Positions 17,601 to 27,225 are shown, numbered from the stretch's first letter. The stretch: 32,735 bases of DNA from Tetmemena sp. SeJ-2015 (GCA_027382625.1 JAJKFJ010022917.1:1-32735); one strand, 5' to 3'. The notes: a model not told the origin generated them from the letters alone. A program made the numbers and translations.

Positions 17601-20036
17601 TTGCCTATCCCTTCTCTAGCTTTTGGTTTGAGGGACTCATAGTCAAGATATAGTAAAGTAATTTATATTTAATTATAGGTTGTAAGATATTCTCAATCTT
17701 GAGTAGGGCCCACTTGAGTTTTCTGCCCTTGGAGACTATAATTTGCTTTGGGTCGATATAGAGAGATGTGTCGTGGATTCCACCCTCTTGATCGCTTTCA
17801 GTTTTAGCCTTGATAGAAAACTTAGCCTTTCCAATTGAAGAAAAAGTATACTTAAAAAATATTTATAAAGTATGTTTATAATTTTATAATAACAATTGCG
17901 CCAAAGAGATTCTTCAAAGGATTCTTAGGTGGCTCATCCTCATCGCCATCTTATTTGTCCTTCGTAGTAGGTGAAAAGTTATAAGGCTCATCAACGGGCA
18001 CTCCTTCCACAGGCTTGAAAAATGGATGGTTGATCTTTTGGTAGACGTTTTGATAGAAGTTGCTCACATAGAGGTACTAGCACTCCTCAGTATAGCCCTG
18101 TAACGAGTATACAAAGCGCTGCTGAGTCAAGAAGAAGTTATGGGGTTTAGCTATAGGATGAGAGTTAGAAGGGTCATCAATATATCAGGACATATAAGTT
18201 GGAAGAAGTTTAGAGTTTTGAAAATAGGTGTGCTTAATAAATAGTCATATCTTTTGAAATAATCGTAGTTAATCAAGGGAGGAGATACTTAATGAAAAGT
18301 TAACACCGTTTTTTGAACAATAGAAAAATTCTCCCACAAAAATGCTCTTTAAATGCATCTCTTTATCAATATCCTTTAATAGACTTACCAGTATGCACAG
18401 CTTGAAAGATTTTCTGATTTTTCTGCCACTGCTGGATCAAATATTTGCCGCCATAGAATAGTTAGAGTTTGCCGCTCATGATTTCGAATACTACCACTAC
18501 GTACTCATCCTCAATCGAAGTAGAGGGGAGGACGTAAGCATCCACGCATTTGTAAATTGCCTCTATTAGAAAGTCAAAAGCAAAACATCATACCTAGCAC
18601 GTTAATCTTCTGAGTTATAGCTTCCAAAAATTCCTCAGGTGTTTGATATAAAGGATCTTCCTTTAGGGGCATGTGTCCAACTGTGGACTACCTAAGCTTC
18701 AAAGAAATTTACTTAAACATTAAACTTAATAATTATAAGAGAAATAATCAATTAGCAATTAAAAAATTAAGACTGATAGATTAGCTATGTCATTCACAAA
18801 GTCAATTTATTGTTAAAGAAAGGGTTTTCATTTTCAAATATCTTGATCAGTTGAGGATCTGGTTTGATCTTAAAAGCCAGAAAGACCAAGTGCCTTTCTA
18901 GTCTTCTTAATCTCTCTGGTTCTTTCCTACAGATTCTCAAAGAACTCTCTCTGCTGCTCTTAATAATTTTTCATTAATACCCAGGTGGACTTGTTATACT
19001 TTTCTCTGTAAGATCTACTTGCATTCCTTTCAAATAATCCTCTCAGCTCTTGCAAATTTTTCTCAATCTGACTTCTCTAGTTAGCTCTTTTCATGAAGGG
19101 ATGATTCATTATAAATCTGTGGAACTTTTCCTCCTCATTAATTTCTGATTCTATGAGCTAGACTGTGTGCTCGGTCAGATCGTTTACATCCTCTTAAGTC
19201 ATCTTAAGAGGTTATATCTTTTCTTGTGAGTTTAGGTTGCCAGCGTGCGAACTTTCATTTTATCTGAGCTAATCTGCTTAGAGAGAGGGGACATGAGAGT
19301 TTAAAAATAAAGATAACTATTCTTCGAGTGAAGAAAGCTTTTATAAAATCTGCTTACCATCGATAGTGAAATATTTATTGTTTGAGTTGATGTTAATTTT
19401 ACTCTGAGTCATGTCACCGCCAATATTGATTATGTTGCTAGGCTATTAGTGATTAATGTCTCTTGCAATCCCCTCGAAAATACTTGATGGGATCTCTTCC
19501 CCATCCTAAACTCTTGGCTTTAATAATTAAAGGTTTTAAGGTTTAACTTATGAAGGCTTTTGCTTCATTTCCTCTTGTTTGAGATCCTCCTTCTTTGCAG
19601 GCTATTGATATCTTCCACAAGCAGCGTTCTAGATGCTTGAGTTTCTCCTTCCCCTTTTGCCGAGAATAGATTCCTGGTCTTCTGGTTCATCAAAGGATTT
19701 ATTGATGTTCTACTCTCTTGATCTCAGATGTGGATATCCACACATAGATGTGCCTGGCTGAATCTAACTAGTTGTTTGGGGTCCTCTACTCTATCTTTGA
19801 GCTGACTATTTCTAAGTTTCAGTCTAGTTCATATTGAGAGAGCTGCTAGATGATGATGATTAGTTTTGCAACTTGCTGCTGCTGCTTGGTGGATTTCTGC
19901 TATTTGCAAGCTTTTCTTCCCTTATTGCTAAAATAAAAAAAATTTTAGAACCAAATATTCCAAAGAAGCGAAATAATATGTTTAAAATTTATAATTATTT
20001 ATTGTGATAGTTCTTGTACTTCTCTTAGTTCCACAT
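11614..20036 (-). CDS. Giant TRP/polycystin-like cation channel
   Basis: Reads through from ATG 20034-20036 to TGA 11614-11616 after two introns and about 20 IESs; about 2,400 residues. The N-terminus is Ser/Gln-rich, then helical (EKFHRFIMNHPFMKRANQRS), then a long soluble region with beta-like segments. Near 13.7 kb a possible ankyrin-type piece reads VTPLHESIG. The C-terminal channel domain has S1 YLVFLIAFLYYTVEVF, S2-S4 from FIVKTIVTLCTLYFFSLEV to LYFWRIFRQTSKF, S5 FMIVNLSLFLVTLTAFGNS, pore ESVFFAYCMSLGDFDTTN and S6 LFLTIMMLNILVAVISDS. The tail ends GSLFGNKKQ. S6 and SLGDFD pore resemble TRP/PKD channels, so it should be a plasma- or ciliary-membrane cation channel. The first 40 codons (19930-20036) are uncertain and may hold another intron or IES. 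Confidence 0.85.
11618..11644 (-). other. IES at the stop, pointer AAGCA
   Basis: A 22-nt AT-rich segment. Removal joins LFGNKK to Q and an immediate TGA. Without removal the frame runs on into AT-rich DNA. Confidence 0.8.
12312..12341 (-). other. IES, pointer TACTCAC
   Basis: A 23-nt segment between 7-bp repeats. Removal gives VYKILAVLTFVVATLFL at the start of S6. A 23-nt GT-AG intron would also keep frame, but that is shorter than any clear intron here. Confidence 0.88.
12508..12555 (-). other. IES, pointer ATGTCC
   Basis: A 42-nt segment with TGA. Removal joins FGNSLYIMS to NNNPVCDAAC. Confidence 0.9.
12606..12646 (-). other. IES, pointer ACT
   Basis: A 38-nt segment in S5. Removal joins DLRVFMIVN to LSLFLVTLTAFG. 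Pointer is only 3 bp. Confidence 0.65.
13601..13639 (-). other. IES, pointer ATCT (boundary ambiguous)
   Basis: Three ATCT copies occur. Removing 11 or 35 nt both restore YPDLIAQVPQS; the 35-nt version joins RFILNI to it and is more typical. Confidence 0.6.
13860..13921 (-). other. IES, pointer ATTT
   Basis: A 58-nt segment. Removal joins LPYNKNF to ELLDVFIRYVNNEN. Confidence 0.7.
14093..14122 (-). other. IES, pointer ATTTAT
   Basis: A 24-nt segment. Removal joins RFLEDKNILNL to QISLFNYFIINN. The alternative GT-AG reading leaves a TGA, so this is an IES. Confidence 0.88.
14401..14437 (-). other. IES, pointer TTTAA
   Basis: A 32-nt segment. Removal joins QILSSSSIF to NFKTQVATKKRKW. Confidence 0.75.
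14735..14759 (-). other. IES, pointer AAATG
   Basis: Only 20 nt removed. Joins PKIMLNQM to QVFYEQQMKIGKP. Confidence 0.85.
15955..15993 (-). other. IES, pointer TTAAA
   Basis: A 34-nt segment. Removal joins NLTLSTLLK to LIENEWQLIDIPN. Confidence 0.85.
16367..16383 (-). other. Tentative 13-nt IES, pointer CTCA
   Basis: The frame must change here (TGA in one frame). Removing 13 nt between CTCA repeats gives IAIKLLLISTFVQIRSH. An alternative frame with IDLMIPPQLSSRLDL also looks coding, so this junction is unresolved. Confidence 0.4.
16793..16848 (-). other. Probable IES, pointer CTA
   Basis: Removing 53 nt joins SKNAKASFA to RLTKICRRDIDLDM. Pointer of 3 bp is weak. Confidence 0.55.
16961..17019 (-). 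other. IES, pointer ATCATT
   Basis: A 53-nt segment with TGA. Removal joins DNLIVII to QMMLDYQKSTKQ. Confidence 0.85.
17194..17236 (-). other. IES, pointer AAG
   Basis: A 40-nt AT-rich segment. Removal joins HFVIEYQLK to VVVMNLILQKNSS. Confidence 0.65.
17368..17445 (-). other. IES, pointer GATG
   Basis: A 74-nt segment with TGA. Removal joins DVLPNSSCD to DLSEREQEGVENA. Confidence 0.78.
17645..17700 (-). other. IES, pointer ATATCTT
   Basis: Removing 49 nt (7-bp repeats) joins ALLKIENIL to TMSPSNQKLEKG. The frames match on both sides of the repeat. Confidence 0.75.
17832..17898 (-). other. IES, pointer CAATTG
   Basis: A 61-nt segment. Removal joins KNLFGAI to GKAKFSIKAKTE. The pointer is a palindrome. 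Confidence 0.85.
18182..18373 (-). other. IES of 187 nt, pointer GATAT
   Basis: Removal joins AVHTGKSIKGY to IDDPSNSHPIAKP in frame. A GTAAGT at its upstream edge looks like a donor, but no acceptor restores the frame. Confidence 0.75.
18563..18593 (-). other. Very short GT-AG intron, 31 nt
   Basis: Starts GTATGATG and ends TCTAATAG. Splicing joins TQKINVL to EAIYKCVDAYV. A TAG pointer gives the same product, so intron versus IES cannot be told from sequence. Confidence 0.7.
18713..18817 (-). other. IES of 100 nt, pointer TTTAA
   Basis: Removal joins FENENPFF to KQISLKLRQSTVGHM. Confidence 0.75.
18876..18894 (-). other. Tiny IES of 16 nt, pointer GGC
   Basis: Removal joins REIKKTRK to AFKIKPDPQLIKIF and restores the frame. 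Confidence 0.6.
19274..19357 (-). other. GT-AG intron, 84 nt
   Basis: Starts GTAAGCAG and ends TCTAAGCAG. Splicing splits a codon and joins NNKYFTID to DQLRQNESSHAGN. Confidence 0.8.
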
Positions 20037-20299
20037 AAATTAACTCAAACTTTAGATTGAAAACAAGATATTCTAATTATAATTAAAGTGAGAATCCTCC
20101 TACATTAAAGAGAGAGAATTAATCAGAGGAGGAGGATCTTTTTACTTTAATGTGAGATTAGATTATTAAAGATTGAGTTTTTAATAGATTATAAAACTTA
20201 AGAAAGCTAAGGAGACATCGTCAGGTTAAAACTCTTCATCACAGTCCCATACTTTTGTTAAAAAAAAAGCTTTTATCAATAAATTAATTTCTCTTTTAT
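20037..20299. other. AT-rich gap between channel start and DUF2804 gene
   Basis: About 260 nt. It contains a purine/pyrimidine-rich inverted pair (AGGAGGATTCTC-like and GATCCTCCTCCTC-like near 20090-20150) but no coding frame I can support. Confidence 0.5.
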
Positions 20300-21761
20300 T
20301 CACCATCTGTTGAAAACCTGCTCGACGTGGCCGTATACTTTGTCTATAAGGATTTTCTGTCCTTCAAGCTCACATTCACCAGTGAAATAGCCATAGGAGA
20401 AGTGCTGTCTGATTGCAATCACTCCTGCGTTCATGCCCTCTTAGTGTCTGTCGATTGGGTCGAAGTCCAGTTTGCATCCAGACCTGGCAAATACTTTCTC
20501 CCCTTGGGAATTAGACTCAGCAGTTCTAATAGTCTTTCTGCTGAAGTACTCAGCTGTAAATAAATGCATTATGTAAATTTAAGAATCCCTTATTTAAGCT
20601 TTGTTATGGAGCATCTCAGTCACATCCAGTTTGTAGTGCTTGCCAGCTAGGATTGCGAAGTCTTCAGTTGATTTGTCCTTGGAGGCGAATTCAGAGCCTA
20701 TTCCATCACCAAGATTGAGAGTGAGGGTTCTTCCATCAGGCAGAGTCGTCATCAGCAGAACCCAGAAGTAAGCAACTCCATAGTTGAAAGAGCCCCTACC
20801 TATGTCAATCATCATGTGGCAGTCCCTATAAGGTTGTTAATGATGAGAAATATAGACTTACTTTTCAATTCTTGAGCACTGGAAGTTATTGCCGTTGGAA
20901 GAGTAGCTGCCTCTCACTGAGACTGGTCTTTTCTGGGTGGCGAAGAAATGTGTCAGATCTGTGGTCAGAGGAGTCACCCACACTCCACTGGGATTCTCAT
21001 TCATCTCGAATTCAAAGTCAATTTGAAGCTTTGGATCGGGAGAACTGAGTTTAAATGAGAAGGTAGTTCCTTAGACTTTAAATCTTAAATTCTTCTATTA
21101 AAGAGAGGAAAGAAATGATTTTCATACTTGCTTGATGTGAGCGTTGAAAGCTCCACTCTCTAGTGAGACTCCTTCTTTGATGGAGATCTGGTCCTTCTAA
21201 AATTTGGGACAGACAAGAGCCTCAACTCTTTTGTTAGTGGTCTCTGACTTGCCCTTCTCAAATATGACGAGAGAGGAACCAGGGCATACTTTTCCAAAAC
21301 CAAGATCATTAAATATGTAAGTACTCATAATTGATCTATTATATGAAGAGAGATGTCCACGAGATTGACTTGAATGACGTGATGAGGAGTGTGGATCAGG
21401 AAATAGTTCCATGTTCTGTACTTCATCTCATTTATCTAAGGGAAGCTGAGGGATAGAGGGGCGGCACTTAAATAAGTCCATAATAGCTTAATCATTTTAA
21501 TCTTAATAGACTTTTGTAGTTGACTAGGATTTGATCATCGATGTCGACTCCCCACCCATTGACTTTGCAAGTTCCTTTGGAGGAGTCGATGATAGCTAGT
21601 TGCCCAGTCTCTGTGCGGCCTGCTCCATCAGCTCTGATATCTATTTTAGGCTGTGTGACTCCCAGCTGCGTAGGTTTGTACTCCTTGTATGGAGACATGT
21701 AGTAGTCGATGCCCAGCAGGATTAAAGGAATCACTATTGCTACCTGGAATAAAGTTCTCAT
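20300..21761 (-). CDS. DUF2804 family membrane-anchored protein
   Basis: ATG 21759-21761, TGA 20300-20302; about 420 residues after two short introns and three IESs. The N-terminus TLFQVAIVIPLILLGIDYYM is a signal anchor. Family landmarks follow in order: YRTWNYFLIHTPHHVIQV, GVAYFWVLLMTTLPDGRTL, LNLGDGIGSEF, KLDVTE, the segment CKLDFDPIDRHQEGMNAGV and the terminal VEQVFNRW. These match the DUF2804 family as I know it; its biochemical function is unknown to me. Introns 20826-20861 and 21095-21127. IESs 20552-20599, 21315-21356, 21466-21513. A start upstream at 21776 would need a non-ATG codon, so the ATG was chosen. Confidence 0.88.
20552..20599 (-). other. IES, pointer GCT
   Basis: A 45-nt AT-rich segment without a stop in frame. 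Removal joins VTEMLHNKA to EYFSRKTIRTAE. Confidence 0.65.
20826..20861 (-). other. GT-AG intron, 36 nt
   Basis: Starts GTAAGTCTATAT and ends CCTTATAG. Splicing joins QCSRIEK to DCHMMIDIGRG. Confidence 0.85.
21095..21127 (-). other. GT-AG intron, 33 nt
   Basis: Starts GTATGAAAATC and ends TTTAATAG. Splicing joins FNAHIKQ to KNLRFKVQGTTF. Confidence 0.85.
21315..21356 (-). other. IES, pointer ACAT
   Basis: A 38-nt segment with TGA. Removal joins VIQVNLVDI to FNDLGFGKVCPG. Confidence 0.82.
21466..21513 (-). other. IES, pointer AAGT
   Basis: A 44-nt segment with TGA. Removal joins DQILVNYKS to AAPLSLSFPQIN. Confidence 0.82.
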
Positions 21762-22384
21762 ATAAAATTCTATCAAAAAATTAGCTATTATTATTTTATA
21801 ATTAGTTTTAAATTGATTAAAATTTATTAATATTTGTAGATTAAGATTACTAAAAGATTTTAATTAACAACAGAAAGATATCAGTGGCTTTAATTATTAC
21901 TCAGCTGTGACGACTGTGATGCTTGAATTACAAATCATTGCGTAAAATTAAATCTACCCCTCTATACTCAAAATAATCTGCTTTGATTCAAAAACTGTAG
22001 ATATAAATTAATAAATAAAAAATTTGAATCCTTTTCTCTTTTTTTAATAAGTAAGCTTTGTTCATTAAATTGGTGTTCTGCAAAAGCTAAGAATTAAATT
22101 ACTAAATAAGCTGATAGAGACATCATTAAAATAGTTCACTATCTGAAAAAGCAGCTGTGATAAATTATATTTATAAAATAATTGAAAAGCTAATTAATTT
22201 ATCTATAAAAAACATGCTCCTTCCTGATCCTTACGCACATTAAACCTAGCAAAACTTGCAAACACACTAGCAACCATCTGCTTATGTCCAGGTATTAAAA
22301 TTTATTCAGACATCAATACATGTATTTTGAATTCATTTTTAGATTTAGCAGCCGCAATTTTAAAACTATGGAGCAAGGTAATTA
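21762..22384. other. AT-rich divergent intergenic region
   Basis: About 620 nt between the minus-strand DUF2804 start and the plus-strand Asn/Gln-rich start. It should hold both promoters; no recognisable element could be picked out. Confidence 0.55.
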
Positions 22385-24513
22385 ATGACCCCATCAATGG
22401 CCAACACCAATAATGAACTCTACAATTAATACAAGTCCTCACAACTTTAATTTAATTAACATACCTATATACCTAGCGCAAATACCACTCCCTTCAAACC
22501 TTAACCATTTAGGAATAATAATATTCCTATTTCTCTTACTGCGAATCACTCTCCCCAGAACTTCTATTCTCATGATTATAAAATATAGTATATTCTTATT
22601 TCCTATTCAAACAAATACTTTCCAATCTAAAATGGTGTGGGTCCCTCTCCTTACTAACAGCCACCCTTTAACTATCAAGCTGATGCTATGTCTAATCCAA
22701 ATTATCACTTTATTCAAAACTAGTCCCACACAACACTGCAATCTCACCCTCCTTTTTATGAGAACTAGGATGGTAGTAGAAATATTGAGGAGAATTAGTA
22801 ATAATTTTCAGCAGCCATCAATATGAATAAAATGGTCGATCCTGGAATCTAATTCAAACGACTCAAAAAAATGGATAACTTCGTTCCCAAGAAAAGAATA
22901 TATTAAAATAGGTATAGTATGATGATATATATAGTGTGTATATTTTTGGAATGTTTGCTAATAACCAGCATCATAAGACTTCGATGCAAGTGATAGGGAG
23001 CGAGAACATGAATAATGAGGCATCCCCATCACACGAGGGACAAAACTTGCTTTAGAATCAGAACTACTTAGGAGCAGCGGGCTAAGCGCACAATACCATA
23101 ACCAGACATAAACACGTTCATGAAATTAATGCAAGGCCTGGCAAGAAATTACACATTCAGCACTTCAGTCCACCCTATCTTACTCAACCAAATAGTGCCT
23201 ACCCAAATTTCGAGAACTCACAAGGGAACGATATCTAAAGTAGCAATTTGAATGGATAAGGTTCATATGCTCAAGGGAGCTAGGGCAGCTAATAAATCTA
23301 CAACCAATAAAACTTCTCATAATTCAAAATGAAAAATTACTTTTATTTAGTTTTTTTTAAGACTCAGAATCAGAAATGAACCCCAACCAATAATCTGCCT
23401 TAATTAGCTCCAACTAGGATTAAAACTAAGCTCCAGTTAAGAGGATTATAAAATAAGGCCAAGAGTATTCATTCAACTCTGAGGAATCTCTCAAGCATCA
23501 AGCAAGACAGTTACAAATAATTTAGCAGCAGTAAGCTATGCTCTCTAAACTTTCTAATGATCAGCTCATTTAATAGGAAAACTTATTCCTTTGATAATTA
23601 ACTTTTTCTTTTTCATGAGAGGCAGAAATTCAAATTCAAACATGCAAGAGTTTAATCAGCCTGCGATGCCTGCTTAAACGATGTCAGCTTACTTAAATGC
23701 ACCACTTTAGACCTCTCTAACTCAAGAGAGCAACTATGTTAATCCGAATCTTAATCCTTATCGATTGAATCTCAAATCATTATCCCAAATATTTTATTGT
23801 AGGTCTTAAACTACTTTTATCATAGACTCCCCAAAACAAGAGGAGGATCCCACTGGGAAAGATAATAAACTAGATAGAAATGAATAACCCAGAGACCAGA
23901 GCGCAACTCAAGACAATCTTAGAGATGCAAATATAAGAGAAGAAGCAAGAGAAGCAGATTGAATTACTTCGAAAGAAAGAGAAGCCACTGGGCTTTAAAT
24001 TTGAATCGCCGAGTGAACTTGATATGCATCCTTCTCAGTAAACTATAAATAATTTCACTCAAGGTGCTGCACTAGATCAATACAATCTATCTAGAACTTA
24101 AACGCTACATATTTATGAATGATTTAAACCTATGATTAAATTTTAAGCTGAGTCAATTGAACACCATGAGTACTCTACCTCCTCGACCTACCCAGTCAAG
24201 AGCAAAGATTGATGAGCAGCAAGTGAGGAAGAATAACTTAAGCCAAATAAGCAAACTTCCACCCTTGCCTTCTTTGCATCAGGCTCTTAATACCACCTCA
24301 AGTCAGAATCAGTTTATGATGAATCTCCCCTCTTAAAATACTATGAATAGTCGCTAACTAAATACCTCTATGCCTACTGCCACTAATCCTTCTCCAACCT
24401 CTTTAGGGAGAGCGAGTGCTTTTAATAGATCAGGATCGCAAATTATTGGAGGCAACTTTGATTTGATAAATTCAAGTTTTTAAAGCCGCTAAAGTAATCA
24501 GTTCCAGTTATGA
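22385..24513 (+). CDS. Asn/Gln-rich low-complexity protein with a coiled coil
   Basis: ATG 22385-22387 (MTPSMANTNNELYNQYK), TGA 24511-24513; about 620 residues after IES removal. The sequence is rich in Asn, Gln, Ser and Pro, typical of intrinsically disordered proteins. One helical stretch (ILEMQIQEKKQEKQIELLRK) near 23.9 kb is probably a coiled coil and is followed by KPLGFKFESPSELD. The end reads NFDLINSSFQSRQSNQFQL. I recognise no family. IESs: 22564-22608, 22896-22952, 23327-23380, 23580-23604, 23776-23823. A further frame break near 24100-24150 is unresolved; an AAT pointer pair would fix it but is weak. Only about 120 nt separate it from the SMU1 gene. Confidence 0.8.
22564..22608 (+). 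other. IES, pointer CTATTC
   Basis: A 39-nt AT-rich segment without TGA in frame. Removal joins HSPQNFYS to NKYFPIQNG. Confidence 0.7.
22896..22952 (+). other. IES, pointer GAAT
   Basis: A 53-nt segment. Removal joins NFVPKKR to MFANNQHHKTS and restores the frame. Confidence 0.78.
23327..23380 (+). other. IES, pointer AAATGAA
   Basis: A 47-nt segment. Removal joins QNFSQFKMN to PNQQSALISSNQ. Confidence 0.88.
23580..23604 (+). other. IES of 20 nt, pointer AACTT
   Basis: Contains a TGA. Removal joins DQLIQQENF to FFFMRGRNSNSN. Confidence 0.8.
23776..23823 (+). other. IES, pointer ATCAT
   Basis: A 43-nt segment. Removal joins NPYRLNLKS to QTPQNKRRIPLGK, opening the coiled-coil frame. Confidence 0.78.
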
Positions 24514-24634
24514 ATTCATTCCAATTAAGAACTTAAATAAACTTTTTTTGAATTTCAGATAAGAACTTAATTTCTTTCTTATTAAAAGAATTTATTAAAT
24601 TCATTGCAATTTAAAGAGTGTATAATTTAATAAA

Positions 24635-26819
24635 ATGGAAAAATAAGGATCATAAGCACCTGAAAATGCTTTAGACATGCACCAAACTGTAGAATTGATT
24701 TTGCAGTTCCTCAAAGAGAATAACCTCAGTGAGAGTTTCAAGACTCTAGCCAACGAGTCAGGTGTGACATTCAATCAACTTTAAAATAAGGATGAGTTCA
24801 TCCAGAATATAAGGAAAGGATTCTGGCACGTAGTATTGAAGTAAATCACTTTCCTCACTCTTAAGAAGACAACTCTACTCAGTCTTTACAGCTTGGTGAT
24901 TAAGGAGCTACTATTATAGAAAGAAGTAGACATAGCTCAATATCTAATCAAGGAGCAAACTTATACTCTCCTTTAAGAATTCCCAGAGGATTTGTAAAAG
25001 CTATGGGACTTGAGCTATGTCAAAGAGCCACCTCATACTGTTTAATCTCTCTTTGGAAAGGACATTAGAGAACTAGAGTAGGTTAGAGAACAAGTTATTA
25101 AGACTATTTTAAGTGAGCTAGAAAATTAAAGCACACAGAGTAATAGGTTGCTTCAATTACTTAGTCAAGGCATGCTTTATGAGAAGATTAAAGATCAGCC
25201 TCAAGCAAGTTGGGCGATGCCCTCTAAAGGAATTAAACTTGAAAAAGAGGGAGAGGTTAAGATTCCTACTGCCACGAAAATTTAATGTCATAAGAAGTTT
25301 TCTGGAGAGTTTAAGGTTCAAACTATTGCTGTGTCTCATGATGGAAAATATCTAGTAATTGGAGGAAGAGATGGCTTGATAGAAGTTTGGAACTACTCAA
25401 AGATGGAACTCGATCAAGACCTACCTTATCAAGCAAAGGAACTCTTCATGCTTCACAGGAAAGCAGTGTTCTCTCTGACTTATTCTTTGGATGATAAAAT
25501 TCTAGCCTCTGGAGATTAAGAAGGTATAATAAAGATATGGAAATTCTCAGACGGCAAAAAGCTCAGAGAGATAGATACTCAAGGTGGTGAGAGGAGTGGG
25601 ATAGCCTCTTTAGCTTTTACAAGTAACAATAATAATTAATAATAATAATTAAGGGAATTAAAGGGCCCCCGGCATAAATAAGATAGGCCGTGACGTCAAT
25701 GATATTGCTGTGACGCACTTCTCTGACGCACACAAACCTACCAGCCGAATAGGGATATTAAACACGTGCCACCCCCGCCACCTCACACTCTGAGCAGAAG
25801 CCCCCGGCTTCTGCAGACCATCCAAAAAAACCTAAAAGGAGAAAAAAAATCCGGTAGCTTCGGACCGGGAGCAAGTCGCTGCTCCCGTAGCGTCTGGCTT
25901 CGCTGTCCAGCTGCATGACTGAGTGTTTGCCCATAGATCTCGTCCCTCCACGCCTAACAGGATTAGGAGGGTGAGTGGAAACCACTCACCTTTGATTATC
26001 TCTCCAGTGAGCAGCTCACCACCTTCCCCAGGGCTTCGGCTGCCATTATCCCTTGCCTCTTTTAAGCACTCACTCACCAGCCAACGGATTACCAAACCAG
26101 AAAGCCTTCAGGGAAAGGGCGACCGGTGCCTAGTGCCGGTCGTGTGCGTCCTGAATTTTAACTTTCTAATTTAATAATTTACAAGTAACAATTCTCAGAT
26201 AGTAGTTGGCTGCCTTGATTAAAGCATGAAACTCTATGGCTTAAAGAGTGGAAATTTAATGAGAGATATTAAAGGAATAAGTTCATTTGTGCTCTAGACT
26301 ATTCTCATACCTCAGAAGGAAAATTTAGTCCTCAGTAGTTCAGAAGACTCCCAAGTTACACTATGGAATTTATCTGAGTAAGATCCTAAGACTTAGAAGG
26401 TATTGAGAGTAGTGACTCCAGACTAAAGATTGGGGAAGGAATTAATCATGAACAACATTTAGCTTCACCCTCTAGATCCAAATTTGCTTTTGGTGTGCCA
26501 GAGATACAAGTCTGCCTATCTTTTAGATTACTAGCAAGGACTAGTACTTCAAGAGTACTCTTCAAGTTAAGCTAAGGAAGAGGAAATACTTTTCGCTTAA
26601 TTTTCAGGTGATGGAAATCACGTCTACGCTTTCTCAACGAATAAGAACATGTACATCTTTGAAACAAGGACTGGGAAATTAGAGGCTTTGGTTCTAATAC
26701 CAGTTGACAAGATTGAAATAGCAGGTATTAATGTTTCTGGCAATTAGAAAGCAAGAGAATATGAATCACTGATCCTATATTCGTCTGAGGAATTGTTTAA
26801 GCTGGACTCTAATCTCTGA
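24635..26819 (+). CDS. SMU1: SMU1 homologue (LisH-CTLH and WD40 splicing factor)
   Basis: SMU1 is a spliceosome-associated protein acting with RED. ATG 24635-24637, TGA 26817-26819; about 540 residues once the 562-bp insertion is removed, close to family length. The LisH helix reads LILQFLKENNLSESFKTL; the CTLH region follows with FIQNIRKGFWHVVLKQI. After a linker (SRL/LQLLSQ-type segment) the WD40 repeats include VSHDGKYLVIGGRDGLIEVW, YSLDDKILASGDQEGIIKIW, SQIVVGCLDQSMKLYGLKSG and LVLSSSEDSQVTLWNL. No conventional IES or intron was needed anywhere in it, unlike all its neighbours. The sole interruption is the GC-rich element at 25616-26192, inside the repeat beginning GIASLAFTSNN. Confidence 0.93.
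25616..26192 (-). mobile_element. GC-rich hairpin-rich insertion, retroposon-like, in SMU1
   Basis: A perfect 15-bp direct repeat, TTTACAAGTAACAAT, lies at 25616-25630 and 26178-26192 and encloses 547 bp. Removing one repeat and the insert restores FTSNNSQIVVG. The insert is clearly more GC-rich than anything else in the window. On the minus strand it ends in a TTA-repeat tail (25631-25655), as SINE/LINE insertions do, so the 15-bp repeat would be a target-site duplication. It contains perfect hairpins at 25794-25814, 25851-25868, 25867-25886, 25970-25990, 26007-26019 and 26121-26141. A 9-bp inverted pair GACGCACAC/GTGTGCGTC sits at 25725-25733 and 26142-26150. No long ORF is present. It could instead be regarded as an IES with a very long pointer. 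Confidence 0.75.
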
Positions 26820-27225
26820 TAATTTTTGAATTAATTAATTAGTTAATTATAATATTCAGTATCAATATTAATTAAATGTTATTTTAATTTCTAATTCTTA
26901 TGAAACTAATAGAAGCATAAATAATCAATATAAATTAATGAGAAGAAGTTTTTAACAATACTAGAAAGAGAAAGCATTAGACTTATTTTGCAATTTTAGC
27001 TCATAAAAATGTTAATATCTTTAAATTTTGTAACTTATTTTCTCTCTCTTTTACAAAATTTCTTTGTAGATCATATCCTTCTTCTTGATTTAAGAAAAAT
27101 ATTTAGGATTGGCTATAAAATATAAAATATACAGACAACAAGCAACTAAATTTTTTGAAATTTTTGAGTTTGTAAATTAAAAAGATTATATAAGAAAATT
27201 AAATTAAACATGTAGACCTAAACAT
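26820..27225. other. AT-rich convergent intergenic region
   Basis: About 400 nt between two stop codons (SMU1 plus, MORN minus). Nothing recognisable. Confidence 0.55.

Noticed and set aside
19930..20036. IES with pointer CAATAA at the channel N-terminus
   Set aside because: Removal shifts the frame to one that soon meets TGA; the unremoved frame is open. Left as an uncertain N-terminus.
23829..23838. CCCCAAAAC, part of a telomere-like C4A4 repeat
   Set aside because: Only one unit, lying inside the coding frame of the Asn/Gln-rich protein. No tandem telomere or transposon end is present.
25758..26174. Overlapping ORFs of 75-87 codons in the GC-rich insertion
   Set aside because: They overlap on both strands, show no family motif, and follow from GC-richness and hairpins.
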